A stretch of 64,000 nt of DNA. Origin: Cupriavidus taiwanensis LMG 19424. GTDB taxonomy: Bacteria > Pseudomonadota > Gammaproteobacteria > Burkholderiales > Burkholderiaceae. The notes beneath the pieces are model-generated. The model was not told the DNA's origin. It saw only the letters and a program-made list of their open reading frames with translations, and did no database searches. The DNA is taken from positions 2,989,501 to 3,053,500 of the forward strand of contig NC_010528.1 in NCBI RefSeq assembly GCF_000069785.1, read 5' to 3'. Of the stretch, positions 27,612-38,202 are shown in pieces (within the stretch, counting starts at the first letter, position 1; each line of letters starts with the position of its first letter). The position numbers and the translations under genes were made by a program.

Positions 27612-27932
27612 ATGCACCACGCCTTCCCGCCCAACGACCCCAACGCCATGGCCTACTGGCGCGCGCGCCGCATGGTGCGCGCCCTGCGCGGCTGGTATAT
27701 CCACCTGCTGGTCTACGCCGTGGTCAATGCGTGGCTGTGGTTCCGTTTCTTTTATTTTCCGTCGCCGCCCTGGTCGCATTACGCCACCACGGGCTGGCCC
27801 TGGCCGCTGACCACCACGCTGGCGTGGAGCCTGGGACTCGCCCTGCACGGGTTACTGGTCTGGACGCGGCTGTCGCGCCGGGGTCGCGACTGGGAACAGC
27901 GCAAGATCCAGGAATTCATGGACCGGCACTAG
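27612..27932 (+). CDS. Stand-alone 2TM-domain membrane protein
   Basis: 106 residues. Two hydrophobic segments (about WYIHLLVYAVVNAWLWFRFF and LTTTLAWSLGLALHGLLVW) are flanked by Arg-rich RRMVRALR and by the tail RRGRDWEQRKIQEFMDR. That layout closely mirrors the N-terminus of the histidine kinase at 28746, which ends its membrane part with RRWEERKIAEYM. ATG 27612 has GACGAGGTATCCC before it; ATGs at 27582, 27594 and 27597 are alternatives. It belongs to the small 2TM-domain family often found beside LytS/LytTR systems. I infer a role as a membrane partner or decoy sensor for the kinase. Confidence 0.75.
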   Translation: MHHAFPPNDPNAMAYWRARRMVRALRGWYIHLLVYAVVNAWLWFRFFYFPSPPWSHYATTGWPWPLTTTLAWSLGLALHGLLVWTRLSRRGRDWEQRKIQEFMDRH

Positions 27933-27969
27933 CCGGATCCCTGGCCGGCGGCGCCCGCCGCCGGCCCGC

Positions 27970-28731
27970 CTACATCTGCCGGAACCGATGCATGTAGGCG
28001 CGCGACACCGGCAGCTCGGCATCGCTGCCGCGCATCCTGACAAAGAGCCGGCCCGACTCGTCACGACGCGTGCCGGCCACGTATTCCATATTGACGATGG
28101 ACGAGCGGTGGATCTGCCAGAACACCTCCGGATCCAGGCCGGCCATCAGTTCCGCCAGCGGCGTCCGGATCAGGTGCTCGCCATCCCGGGTATGCACTAC
28201 CACGTACTTGTCGTCGCTCTGGAAGTACATCACTTCCTGGATCGGCACGTGGCTGGTGGTATTGCCACGGCTGGCCCGCACCCATCGCAACTGGGCGCCG
28301 CCTTCCACGCGTGGCTGGGCGCGTGTCAGCTGGTTCAGCAGCTGCGCCAGTTCAGGCAGGGGCGCCGCGTCCTGCAAGGCCTTGCGCAGGCGGTCGATGG
28401 TGCGGCCGAGCCGTTCCTCGCTGACCGGCTTGACCAGGTAGTCCACCGCCGCGCGCTCGAACGCATCGAGCGCAAATTCGTCATAGGCGGTGACGAACAC
28501 CAGCCGCGTATCGGTTTCCATCCCCTGCGCCACTTCCAGCCCGGACAGACCCGGCATCTTGATATCGAGGAAAGCAACGCTCGGCGACAACCGCGCAATG
28601 GCGTCGGCGGCTTCGATGCCGTTGGTCGCCTCGGCAACGATCTGCAGCTCTGGCCAAAGGCGCTGCAGCTTGCCACGCAGGTATGCACGCAGGTGCTCTT
28701 CATCGTCGGCAATCAGCGCGGTTGGCGTCAT
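27970..28731 (-). CDS. LytTR-family response regulator
   Basis: 253 residues. The receiver domain has acidic residues IADDEE and the phospho-acceptor Asp56 in FLDIKMPG; the Thr/Lys switch positions are FVTAYDE and VDYLVKPV. The C-terminal LytTR DNA-binding domain spans roughly residues 150-250 (VMYFQSDDKYVVVHTRDGEHLIRTPLAEL). It is 14 bp downstream of its cognate LytS-type kinase and convergent with the 2TM gene. The regulon is unknown; the kinase and 2TM protein suggest a membrane or cell-envelope signal. Confidence 0.93.
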   Translation of the reverse strand: MTPTALIADDEEHLRAYLRGKLQRLWPELQIVAEATNGIEAADAIARLSPSVAFLDIKMPGLSGLEVAQGMETDTRLVFVTAYDEFALDAFERAAVDYLVKPVSEERLGRTIDRLRKALQDAAPLPELAQLLNQLTRAQPRVEGGAQLRWVRASRGNTTSHVPIQEVMYFQSDDKYVVVHTRDGEHLIRTPLAELMAGLDPEVFWQIHRSSIVNMEYVAGTRRDESGRLFVRMRGSDAELPVSRAYMHRFRQM

Positions 28732-28745
28732 CGGGCGTCTCCGGT

Positions 28746-29720
28746 TCAGGGTGCTGTCGGCAGCGGAAGGTCGATCAATACGGCGGTACCGGGAGAGCGC
28801 TCTTCGATCCTGACGTGGGCGTCGCCGTCATACAGCACCGCCAGCCGTTCGCGCAGGTTCGACAGCCCGACACCCGCGCCGGCCGACGGCCGGAAGCCCA
28901 TGCCATCGTCCTCGATCGTCGCCAGCATGCGCGCGCCGCGCCGCTCCAGCCGGACCAGCAGCCGCCCCCCTTCGATTTTCGGCTCCAGGCCATGCTTGAT
29001 CGCATTTTCCACCACCGGCTGCAGCAGCATCGGCGCGAGCGGCATCGGTTCGAGCTCCGGGTCGACATCGACCGTGTAATGCAGGCGCTCGCCCATGCGG
29101 ATGCGGATCAGCGCCAGATAGTCGCGCAGCAGCTTCGCCTCCTGCGCCACCGTGCCTTGCGTCGCGCGGCTGGCGGCAAGCGACGCGCGCAGATAGGCGA
29201 TGAAATGCTCCAGCATCATCGTCGCCTTCTGCGGCGCGGGCTCGATCAGGCTGACCACATTGGCCAGCGTGTTGAACAGGAAGTGCGGCTCGATCTGCGC
29301 CTGCAGCAGCTTCATGCGCGCCTCGACCAGCTGCTTCTCCGTCGACAGCGTGCGCACCTGTTCCTGCGCCATGTACTCGGCAATCTTGCGCTCTTCCCAG
29401 CGCCGCCCGAGCAGGCCGACCCGTCCCCAGGTCATGATCCCGTGCACCGCCAGCCCAATGCCCCAGCCCATCAGCGGGCCGCCGGCCCAGGAGCGGTGCG
29501 ACGATCCCATCAGATGAAATCCGATCAGCATCGCGTTCACCACCACGTAGACCATGGCGTGCAGGTAGAAGAAACGCAACGCGCGCGCGCGATGGCGGGC
29601 TTCTTCGTAGGCACGTTGCTCCGGGGCGGCGCGCCAGAGGCGGGAGTGGGGGAAAGGCACGGGCGGGCGGATGGGGCGGTAACGGGGGCAGGTTACCACC
29701 GGCTTCCGGCGTTCTGACAT
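28746..29720 (-). CDS. LytS/YpdA-type sensor histidine kinase with N-terminal 2TM domain
   Basis: 324 residues. Residues about 45-105 form two membrane spans of the 2TM type; a coiled linker and the His_kinase domain follow with His146 in QIEPHFLFNTL. The ATPase domain shows the N box VVENAIKHG and G box EDDGMGFRP. Absence of a periplasmic sensor loop suggests sensing within or at the membrane. It forms a two-gene operon with the LytTR regulator. The N-terminal domain is paralogous to the 106-residue protein at 27612. Confidence 0.93.
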   Translation of the reverse strand: MSERRKPVVTCPRYRPIRPPVPFPHSRLWRAAPEQRAYEEARHRARALRFFYLHAMVYVVVNAMLIGFHLMGSSHRSWAGGPLMGWGIGLAVHGIMTWGRVGLLGRRWEERKIAEYMAQEQVRTLSTEKQLVEARMKLLQAQIEPHFLFNTLANVVSLIEPAPQKATMMLEHFIAYLRASLAASRATQGTVAQEAKLLRDYLALIRIRMGERLHYTVDVDPELEPMPLAPMLLQPVVENAIKHGLEPKIEGGRLLVRLERRGARMLATIEDDGMGFRPSAGAGVGLSNLRERLAVLYDGDAHVRIEERSPGTAVLIDLPLPTAP

Positions 29721-29806
29721 GAGTGTGCCGGGAATCGACAGGCTGGCGGCGTGAATCGACGGAAAAGCGGTGCCGGTGGCCAGGCGCCAGGCACTGACAG
29801 CGCACG

Positions 29807-30394
29807 CTATCGGGTGCGTATCCAGTCTACGAGTTCGTCGGCAATTTCATCGGGCGACATGGGTCCATCCGGCTTGTACCAGCGCACCGCACCATGCAAG
29901 GCACTGAGGAAAAAGCGGCAGGCCATCGCGTCGGAGCGCCGGACCAGCCCGGCATCCTTGAGCCGGGCCAGCGCAGACTGCCATAGCGCCTCGAAGCGAT
30001 GGCGGATCGCCAGCACCGCTTCCAGGTTCGGCCCTTCCAGGTAACGCCATTCGTCCACCACCATGGGAACCATCCCGCCCTGCGTTTCGAGCAGGCAGCG
30101 CAGGTGAGCGCGCGCCATCGCACGGAAGTATTCCAGGGGGGGCAACGCCTTGGGGTCGATGGCTTCGAGGTCGGCCAGGCATGCCAGCAGGCCGGCCTCC
30201 ACGCCTGCGAACAGCAGGTCCTGCTTGGTGGCGAAGTGATAGAAGGGGCTGCCCGCCTGCATGTTGATGGCCCGCGCGATGTCGCGCATGGACGTGCCGT
30301 GGTAGCCCTTCTCCTTGAACAGCAACGCCGCCGCGATGACCAGGTCATTGCGGCGGTTGACGTCGTTGATGTCCTCGCGTTTGGGTCGCGCCAT
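29807..30394 (-). CDS. TetR-family transcriptional regulator
   Basis: 195 residues. The N-terminal helix-turn-helix includes FKEKGYHGTSMRDIARAINMQAGSPF; the rest is an all-helical ligand domain. It is divergent from the acyl-CoA operon starting at 30624, with 229 bp between, and is very probably its repressor, released by an acyl-CoA. TetR regulators play this role in several branched acyl-CoA and terpenoid operons. No exact operator dyad was identified. Confidence 0.92.
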   Translation of the reverse strand: MARPKREDINDVNRRNDLVIAAALLFKEKGYHGTSMRDIARAINMQAGSPFYHFATKQDLLFAGVEAGLLACLADLEAIDPKALPPLEYFRAMARAHLRCLLETQGGMVPMVVDEWRYLEGPNLEAVLAIRHRFEALWQSALARLKDAGLVRRSDAMACRFFLSALHGAVRWYKPDGPMSPDEIADELVDWIRTR

Positions 30395-30531
30395 ATTTCT
30401 CGCTTGATGTCACTGAGTTGGGGCAGCCGTCATTCTAAGACGCGACACCAAAAACCACCGGCCGGACAACGCGGGATCAGTCGTCCCGCTCTGCCACGTT
30501 CGGAAGTGTAGCCCAAAAACAAACCAATCAC

Positions 30532-30560
30532 TTGCTTTTTTAATTTCACGTTTCTACACT
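30532..30560 (+). promoter_or_regulatory. Predicted promoter of the acyl-CoA operon
   Basis: TTGCTT (30532-30537), 17-nt spacer, TACACT (30555-30560), inside an AT-rich island unusual for this GC-rich DNA. It would start transcription about 55 bp before the GTG at 30624. Confidence 0.45.
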
Positions 30561-30623
30561 TTGCCTCACGCCGTGACCGTCACGGCCCCTTGAATCGGGA
30601 AATGAAGCAAAAGGAGGAAACCA

Positions 30624-31400
30624 GTGGCCGAGAATTTCCATGCGGAACGCAACGGACATGTGCTTGCCGTATCGTTCGGTTCGCCCGACACACGCAACGT
30701 GATGAACGACGCGTGGTTCCGCGAGTTCGAGCAGCACCTCTGCGCCGCGCAACAGGACGAACAAACCCGCGTGGTGGTGCTGCGGGCGCAGGGCGAAGGC
30801 TTCTGTGCCGGCGGTGACTTGCGTGGTTTCCAGAGCGGGCCGTTTCCGCAGGGCTATGTCGGTTCGTCCTTCGCGCGGCTGCTGATGCGCCTGGACGACT
30901 TCGATAAACCCATCATCGCCGCCGTGCAGGGCAGCGCGATCGGGGGCGGCACGACGCTGCTGCTGCATTGCGATTTTGTGTTCGCGGCCGAAGGCACGAT
31001 GTTCCAGCTGCCGTTCACTCGGCTGGGCCTCGTGCCCGAATTTGGCTCCAGCTACCTGCTGTCTCTGCACGCCGGCGCGCGACTGGCGACCGAACTCGTG
31101 CTGCTCGGACAACCTTTCGACGCGCAGAGGGCCTTGCGCGCCGGCATCGTGAACGACGTGCTGCCTGAAGAGGCGCTGATGGCGCGCGTCGACGCGACCG
31201 CGGCGGCGCTGGCCGCGCTTCCTCCGGCTTCCATGCGGGCCAGCAAGCGCCTGCTCCGCATGGGACACCGCGCCGGCCTGGCAGCCGCCACGGCCGCGGA
31301 AGGCCGCGCGCTTGAAGGCTGCTTTGCGTCCGAGGAAATGCAGGAAGCCATCGCCGCATTCTTTGCAAAGCGGCAACCAGATTTCTCGCGCTTTGCCTGA
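30624..31400 (+). CDS. Crotonase-family enoyl-CoA isomerase/hydratase
   Basis: 258 residues. GTG 30624 follows AAAAGGAGGAAACCA. CoA-binding oxyanion elements are GFCAGGDLRGF and GSAIGGGTTL. Neither classical hydratase Glu is present (the GGGCEL-type Glu is Thr, the PE-type Glu is Phe). Instead Glu139 in LGLVPEFGSSY lies where peroxisomal-type delta3,delta2-enoyl-CoA isomerases have their catalytic acid. An isomerase role is therefore favoured over hydration, though annotation pipelines will call it enoyl-CoA hydratase. First gene of the TetR-controlled operon. Confidence 0.85.
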   Translation: MAENFHAERNGHVLAVSFGSPDTRNVMNDAWFREFEQHLCAAQQDEQTRVVVLRAQGEGFCAGGDLRGFQSGPFPQGYVGSSFARLLMRLDDFDKPIIAAVQGSAIGGGTTLLLHCDFVFAAEGTMFQLPFTRLGLVPEFGSSYLLSLHAGARLATELVLLGQPFDAQRALRAGIVNDVLPEEALMARVDATAAALAALPPASMRASKRLLRMGHRAGLAAATAAEGRALEGCFASEEMQEAIAAFFAKRQPDFSRFA

Positions 31401-31501
31401 TCGGAAGCGTCCATGACCGCATCGATCCTTCGAGCGCCGCGACAAGGCACTCTGGCCAACCCAAGGCGCTGCGCCGGGCGCAACCTGGAACCTCACAGCC
31501 C

Positions 31502-32988
<1,487 letters not shown>

Positions 32989-32989
<1 letters not shown>

Positions 32990-33486
32990 TGAAGCTGACA
33001 GCAGAACTGGCCGCCGGCGGGAGCCATCAGGTCGCGCTGGCGCGCCATGCACGCGGCGGACGCGTCGAGATCGACGGTGTCGTGTACGAGGCGGCGCTGG
33101 AAGGAAAGCCGGACGGCAGCCTTGAACTCACGCTGGACGGCCGCATCCACGCCGCCTGGGTCGTTCCGCACGGCGAGACGGCCTATGTCCACGCCTTTGG
33201 ACGCGCGTGGACCGTCACGCTGCGCGACCCGGTACGCGGCACCGGTACCAGCGCGAGCGAGGCCGACGTGTGCCTGGCGCCGATGCCGGGCACTGTCGTC
33301 GAACTGGCGGTCGCCGTCGGCGACCGCGTGAGCACCGGACAAACCATGATCGTCATCGAGAGCATGAAGATGCAACTCAACCTGGAAGCCGCCCGCGATG
33401 GTGTGGTGGCCGAACTGCCCTTCCCGAAGGGCGCCGTGTTCGACCGCGACGCAGTGCTGGCGCGGCTCGATGCAAGGGGGGACTAA
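32989..33486 (+). CDS. Acyl-CoA carboxylase, biotin carboxyl carrier subunit
   Basis: 165 residues. The C-terminal biotinyl domain has the target Lys127 in IESMKMQLNLEA. The first ~90 residues resemble the BT/linker region of alpha subunits of 3-methylcrotonyl-CoA carboxylases rather than AccB. The ATG overlaps the biotin carboxylase stop by one base in a different frame, implying coupled translation. Gene fission of an alpha subunit is the simplest reading; a frameshift in an ancestral fused gene would look similar. Confidence 0.9.
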
Positions 33487-33488
33487 GC

Positions 33489-35090
33489 ATGCGCCGCATC
33501 GAGTCTCGCATCAGCACTCGCTCGGAAAGCTACAAGGCCAACCGCGAACACAACCTGCGCCTGCGTGACGAATTCCGGGCAACGATGCACGACGCGCGCC
33601 ACGTGCGCGCCGAGCGCGACGTCAAGCGCCTGCGCGACCAGGGAAAACTACTGGTGCGCGAGCGCCTGGACCTGCTGCTCGATCCGGACACGCCGTTCCT
33701 GGAACTGTCGCCGCTGGCCGCCAATCACGCGCAATATGACGCCCATATCAAGGGCGCGGGCATCGTCTCCGGCATCGGCGTGGTCAACGGCCGCGAGGTC
33801 ATGGTGCTGGCCAACGACAGCGCCATCAAGGGTGGCGCTGTCTATCCGCTGGGTGCCAGGAAGTCGATCCGCGCGCTCAAGATCGCGATGGAAAATCGCC
33901 TGCCCGTGGTACACCTGGTCGACAGCGCCGGCGCTTACCTGCCCATGCAGATGGACATCTTCCATGAGGGTGGCCATATGTTCCACACCCAGTGCCGCCT
34001 ATCGGCCGCCGGCGTGGAACAGGTCGCGGTGGCCCTCGGGCATTGCACGGCCGGCGGTGCCTATGTGCCGACGCTGTCGGACTATTCGATCATGGTGCGC
34101 GGTTCCGGCGCCGTGTTCCTGGGCGGCCCGCCCCTGGTCAAGGCCGCCACGGGCGAGGACATCAGCGCGGCCGAACTGGGTGGCGCCGACGTCCACACGC
34201 GCATTTCCGGGACGGCCGACTATGCCGTGGACTCCGAAAGCCAGGGCATCGCGCTGGCGCGCGAGATCGTCGGCACGCTGCGGCGCCGTACCAAGCAGCC
34301 CGTCGACATGCGCGAGCCGGAGGCACCCTACTACGACCCGGACGAACTCTACGGGATCATTCCCGACGACATCCGGAAGCAGTTCGACATGCGCGAAGTC
34401 ATTGCACGCCTTGTCGACGGCAGCCTGTTCCATGAATACAAGCCTGACTACGGCACCACGCTGGTGTGCGGCTACGCCTGGCTGTGGGGGTACAAGATCG
34501 GCATCCTCGCCAACAACGGCGTGCTGTTCAGCGAGGCGGCGGAGAAGGCCACCAACTTCATGGAACTGTGCGACCGCGACGGTGTGCCGCTGCTGTTCCT
34601 GCACAACATCACGGGCTTCATGATCGGGCGCGACTACGAGCATCGCGGCATCACCAAGGATGGCGCCAGGATGATCATGGTCCAGAGCAATGTGCGCGTG
34701 CCCAAGTTCAGCGTGCTGTGCCATGCCTCGTTCGGCGCCGGCAACTACGGCATGGCCGGCCGGGGCTACGAGCCGCGCTTCCTGTTCGCGTGGCCGCATT
34801 CGCAGTGCGCCACCATGGGCGCCGAGCAGGCCGCCCGCACGCTGGCGCAGGTTCGCATCGCGGCGCTGGCGCGCGAGGGCAGGCAGCCCGACCCGGCCGA
34901 AATCCAGGCCATCCACGACCAGATCCATCGCGACTACACCCGCAGCAACAGCGTCTATCACCAGACCTCCGAGCTTCGTGACGATGGCGTGCTCGACATG
35001 GTCGATACACGCAATGCACTGGGCATCGCCCTGTCCGCCTCGCTCAACGCGCCATTTGGCGAGCGGCGGCAAGGCGTCCTGCGCATCTGA
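33489..35090 (+). CDS. Acyl-CoA carboxylase, carboxyltransferase (beta) subunit
   Basis: 533 residues, typical of methylcrotonyl/geranyl/propionyl-CoA carboxylase beta chains. It contains both crotonase-like carboxyltransferase halves: N-terminal DRGKLLVRERLDLLLDPDTPFLEL-like region, VHLVDSAGAYLP, and GHCTAGGAYVPTLSD, then GFMIGRDYEHRGITKDGARM and GAGNYGMAGRGYEPRF. The last group resembles methylcrotonyl-type enzymes. It starts 2 bp after the carrier stop; the longer frame from 33207 is rejected. Substrate (3-methylcrotonyl-, geranyl- or another beta-branched enoyl-CoA) is not fixed. Confidence 0.92.
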   Translation: MRRIESRISTRSESYKANREHNLRLRDEFRATMHDARHVRAERDVKRLRDQGKLLVRERLDLLLDPDTPFLELSPLAANHAQYDAHIKGAGIVSGIGVVNGREVMVLANDSAIKGGAVYPLGARKSIRALKIAMENRLPVVHLVDSAGAYLPMQMDIFHEGGHMFHTQCRLSAAGVEQVAVALGHCTAGGAYVPTLSDYSIMVRGSGAVFLGGPPLVKAATGEDISAAELGGADVHTRISGTADYAVDSESQGIALAREIVGTLRRRTKQPVDMREPEAPYYDPDELYGIIPDDIRKQFDMREVIARLVDGSLFHEYKPDYGTTLVCGYAWLWGYKIGILANNGVLFSEAAEKATNFMELCDRDGVPLLFLHNITGFMIGRDYEHRGITKDGARMIMVQSNVRVPKFSVLCHASFGAGNYGMAGRGYEPRFLFAWPHSQCATMGAEQAARTLAQVRIAALAREGRQPDPAEIQAIHDQIHRDYTRSNSVYHQTSELRDDGVLDMVDTRNALGIALSASLNAPFGERRQGVLRI

Positions 35091-35121
35091 GCCACCGGTC
35101 CGACGAACCACAGGAGACAAC

Positions 35122-36309
35122 GTGACGACATCGCTTTCCCAATTCGAACTCTCGCCGGAGCAGCGTGAGATCTATGAGCAGGCGTTCCGCTTCGCCAGGG
35201 CGGAACTGGCACCGCTGTTGCCGCGCATGGACGACGAAGACTGGTATCCCGAAACGCTGATGCCCATGCTCGGTGCCGCCGGCTATCTCGGCATCACCGC
35301 GCCGCCCGAATACGGCGGGTCGGGCATGGACCTGTTCTCGGCCGGCATGGTAGGGGAAGCCTTCGGCTACTGGAACGCGAATGCGGGCTTCATCTGGGGC
35401 CCGCATGAGAACCTCTGCCTGAACAACATCCTGCGCAACGGCACCGACGAGCAGAAGCGACGGTACCTGCCGAAACTGTGCTCCGGCGAATGGGTGGGCG
35501 CGCTGGCCCTGACCGAGCCGGGCGCCGGATCGGATGCGCTTGGCAGCATGCGTACCGCGGCCCGGCGCGACGGCGACCACTATGTGCTCAACGGCCGCAA
35601 GATGTTCATCTCGAATGGCCCGGTGGCGGACGTTGTGCTGGTGTACGCCAAGACCGAGCCGACCCTCGGTGCCAAGGGCATATCGGCGTTCATCGTCGAA
35701 AAAGGCTTCCCTGGCTTCAGCGTCGCCCAGAAGCTGAACAAGATGGGTTGGCGCGGGGCACCCACCGGCGAACTGGTGTTCGACGAGTGCCGCGTGCCTG
35801 CCCGCAACCTTGTCGGCGGCGAGAACCGTGGCGTGGCGGTGGTGATGAGCGGGCTCGACATCGAACGTGCCTTCCTGGCGCTGTCGTGCATCGGCTCTGC
35901 GCAGCGCTGCCTGGATCTGTCGCTCGAGTATGCCAGCACGAGGCAGCAGTTCGGCAAGCCGATCGAGTCGTTCCAGCTGGTGCAGGCGATGCTGGCGGAC
36001 ATGTTCGTCGAGCTTGAAGCCGCGCGTGCGCTGGCCTACCGGGCGCTGATGGCCTGCAATGACCTCGAGCGCGGCGGCGGCGGCCGCGGTGACATCCACA
36101 AGCTGTGCGCCGCCTCCATCCTGAAAGTCGCCGAGATGCTGCTCTCGGTCACGGACAAGGCCGTGCAGATCCACGGCGGTTCCGGCTTCATCTGGGAAAC
36201 GGAGGTCAACCGCCATTATCGCAACGCCAAGCTGGCCACGATCGGCGGCGGTACCAGCGAGGTGCGGCGGCTGATCATCGCCGAGGAGCTGCTGCGCGCA
36301 ACGCACTGA
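35122..36309 (+). CDS. Acyl-CoA dehydrogenase, isovaleryl-CoA-dehydrogenase-like
   Basis: 395 residues. GTG 35122 follows CAGGAGACAAC. FAD/substrate motifs are ALTEPGAGSDALGS and MFISNGPVADV. The position that carries the catalytic Glu in most family members is Gly here (TIGGGTSEVRR). Glu248 in SGLDIERAFLA sits where isovaleryl-CoA dehydrogenase has its base. This swap is characteristic of enzymes acting on beta-methyl branched acyl-CoAs and fits the neighbouring methylcrotonyl-type carboxylase. Confidence 0.92.
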   Translation: MTTSLSQFELSPEQREIYEQAFRFARAELAPLLPRMDDEDWYPETLMPMLGAAGYLGITAPPEYGGSGMDLFSAGMVGEAFGYWNANAGFIWGPHENLCLNNILRNGTDEQKRRYLPKLCSGEWVGALALTEPGAGSDALGSMRTAARRDGDHYVLNGRKMFISNGPVADVVLVYAKTEPTLGAKGISAFIVEKGFPGFSVAQKLNKMGWRGAPTGELVFDECRVPARNLVGGENRGVAVVMSGLDIERAFLALSCIGSAQRCLDLSLEYASTRQQFGKPIESFQLVQAMLADMFVELEAARALAYRALMACNDLERGGGGRGDIHKLCAASILKVAEMLLSVTDKAVQIHGGSGFIWETEVNRHYRNAKLATIGGGTSEVRRLIIAEELLRATH

Positions 36310-36376
36310 AGGCCGTGCATCACCGCGGCGAAGACGCGTGCCGCGCGTGCAACGACAAGACCAGGAGGAGACGAAG

Positions 36377-37960
36377 ATGGAAAATCTGCCCGCATCGACG
36401 GAAAGCCGGCGTATCGGCCGCATTGCCCTCGGCGACGTGCTGTACCGGTCAGCCATCAGGTTCGGCGCGCGCGTGGCCGTGGTGGACGGCGACCGCCGCC
36501 TGTCCTACCGCGAGCTGGATGATCTCAGTTCGCAATTTGCCGACTATCTGCTGGAAGCCCACCCGGAGCCGGTCCAGGTAGCGACGCTGTGCGCGAACTC
36601 TGCGGACATGGTGGTAGCGATCAACGGTATCCACAAGGCCGGCCATGTCTGGGTGCCGGTCAACATCCTGCTCGACCCGGCCCAGATCGGCTACATCCTG
36701 CGTCACGCGGAGGTGTCCTGCATCGTTGCCGACGAGGCACTGAGCACGCAGCCCCAGATCGCGGAACTGCTCCATGGGCTGGACCTTCCCGTCATCCTCG
36801 TGCGCGCCGGCGCTGGAAGCACCGGCGGCAGGACGCTCGCAAACGTCACCCGCGGTCGCCCCGCTGCCCTGCCGGCGGTCGACATCGACAGCGGGCAGCC
36901 CGCGCTGATCATGTACACCAGCGGTACCACGGGCAATCCGAAGGGCGCGGTGCATTCGCACGCGTCGGTGTACAGCGCGGTGCTCGCCAATGTCTCGGCG
37001 CTCGCGTATACCGAGAAAGACGTGGTGAGCGGGATGCTGCCGCTGTTCCATTGCGGCCAGCATGTGGCGATGGCAACTGCCCTCGCTGCAGGCGCGAGCG
37101 TGGTGCTTGCACGCGGCTTCAGCGCCCAGGCGACGATCGACGCCATCGCGCGGGAACGCATCACGCTGCTGATTGGACTGCCGATGATGTACGCGGCGAT
37201 ACTGGACGATCCGCGGGCACCCTCGGCCGATTTCTCGTCGCTGCGCCTGTGCATGTACGCCATGGCCGCCATGCCGCGCGTCCTGGTCGACAGGATCGCC
37301 GCGGCAATGTGTTCCGACATCGTGCTCGTTACCGGCCAGACCGAGATGTACCCGGTCACCATGAGCTTCCGTCCGGTGGAACATCCACATCGCGACGCCA
37401 ACTACTGGGGTACTTCAACCGTGGTGTGCGAGACCGCGCTGATGGACGACGACGGCAGGCTCCTCGGGCCGGGAGAGGTTGGCGAGATCGTCCATCGCGG
37501 ACCCAACGTGATGCTTGGCTACTTCAAGGATCCCGCCGCCACCGAATCTGTCCAGAAATATGGATGGCACCATACCGGCGACCTCGGGACCTTCGATGAA
37601 GACGGACAGCTGTTATTTCTCGATCGCAAGAAGGATATGATCAAGACCGGCGGCGAGAATGTGGCCAGCATCAGGGTCGAATCCGCCATCCTCAGTCACC
37701 CGGCAATCGCCTCCGCCGCGGTGGTCGGCCTGCCGCATCCCCACTGGAGCGAGGCGATCTGCGCGTTCGTCGTGCTTAAGCCGGACTCCGAATGCAGCGA
37801 GCAGGAGCTCATCGCCCATTGCCGCCCCCATCTCGGCAAGTTCGAGACACCAAAGGCAGTGAAGTTCATCGAGGCACTTCCGCTAACTGCCACGGGAAAG
37901 GTGCAAAAACACATTCTGCGCAAGCAATACGAGAACTGTTTCGCCTCGGAGAATCCGTAG
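36377..37960 (+). CDS. AMP-forming acyl-CoA synthetase
   Basis: 527 residues of the ANL superfamily. P-loop-like MYTSGTTGNPKGAVHSH, the YGWHHTGDLGTFDEDG core, KKDMIKTGGENVAS hinge and the C-terminal catalytic Lys in TATGKVQKHIL are visible. ATG 36377 has CCAGGAGGAGACGAAG upstream. As last gene of the operon it should activate the free carboxylic acid that the dehydrogenase, carboxylase and isomerase then degrade. Chain specificity cannot be read from sequence. Confidence 0.92.
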   Translation: MENLPASTESRRIGRIALGDVLYRSAIRFGARVAVVDGDRRLSYRELDDLSSQFADYLLEAHPEPVQVATLCANSADMVVAINGIHKAGHVWVPVNILLDPAQIGYILRHAEVSCIVADEALSTQPQIAELLHGLDLPVILVRAGAGSTGGRTLANVTRGRPAALPAVDIDSGQPALIMYTSGTTGNPKGAVHSHASVYSAVLANVSALAYTEKDVVSGMLPLFHCGQHVAMATALAAGASVVLARGFSAQATIDAIARERITLLIGLPMMYAAILDDPRAPSADFSSLRLCMYAMAAMPRVLVDRIAAAMCSDIVLVTGQTEMYPVTMSFRPVEHPHRDANYWGTSTVVCETALMDDDGRLLGPGEVGEIVHRGPNVMLGYFKDPAATESVQKYGWHHTGDLGTFDEDGQLLFLDRKKDMIKTGGENVASIRVESAILSHPAIASAAVVGLPHPHWSEAICAFVVLKPDSECSEQELIAHCRPHLGKFETPKAVKFIEALPLTATGKVQKHILRKQYENCFASENP

Positions 37961-38034
37961 CGGGAAAGCTGGCCGGATATCGATGGATCGATGGAAGGGG
38001 ATCCACAGCGGTGGATATCGACCGCAAAAGGCAC

Positions 38035-38067
38035 AAGGGGTTACACGGAAATTCCCTGTAACCCCTT
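38035..38067. terminator. Hairpin between acyl-CoA synthetase and tRNA-Thr
   Basis: Perfect 11-bp stem AAGGGGTTACA (38035-38045) / TGTAACCCCTT (38057-38067) with an 11-nt loop. On the minus strand it is followed by GTGCCTTTTG, so it most likely ends the tRNA transcript and may stop the opposing operon as well. Confidence 0.6.
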
Positions 38068-38075
38068 GAGTTATC

Positions 38076-38151
38076 TGGTGCCGGCTGCAGGACTCGAACC
38101 CGCCACCTGATGATTACAAATCAACTGCTCTACCTGATGAGCTAAGCCGGC
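38076..38151 (-). tRNA. tRNA-Thr (anticodon TGT), CCA encoded
   Basis: 76 nt. The acceptor stem GCCGGCT pairs with AGCCGGC; the D arm is GCTC/GAGC and the T arm GCGGG-TTCGAGT-CCTGC. The anticodon loop TTTGTAA is in stem GTTGA/TCATC, which contains one U-U mismatch at the second pair. ACCA is encoded at the 3' end. Confidence 0.95.
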
Positions 38152-38202
38152 ATATTGGTACAGACCGCGATTCTACTGCATTGCGGTCGGCTTTGGGATG
38201 GC

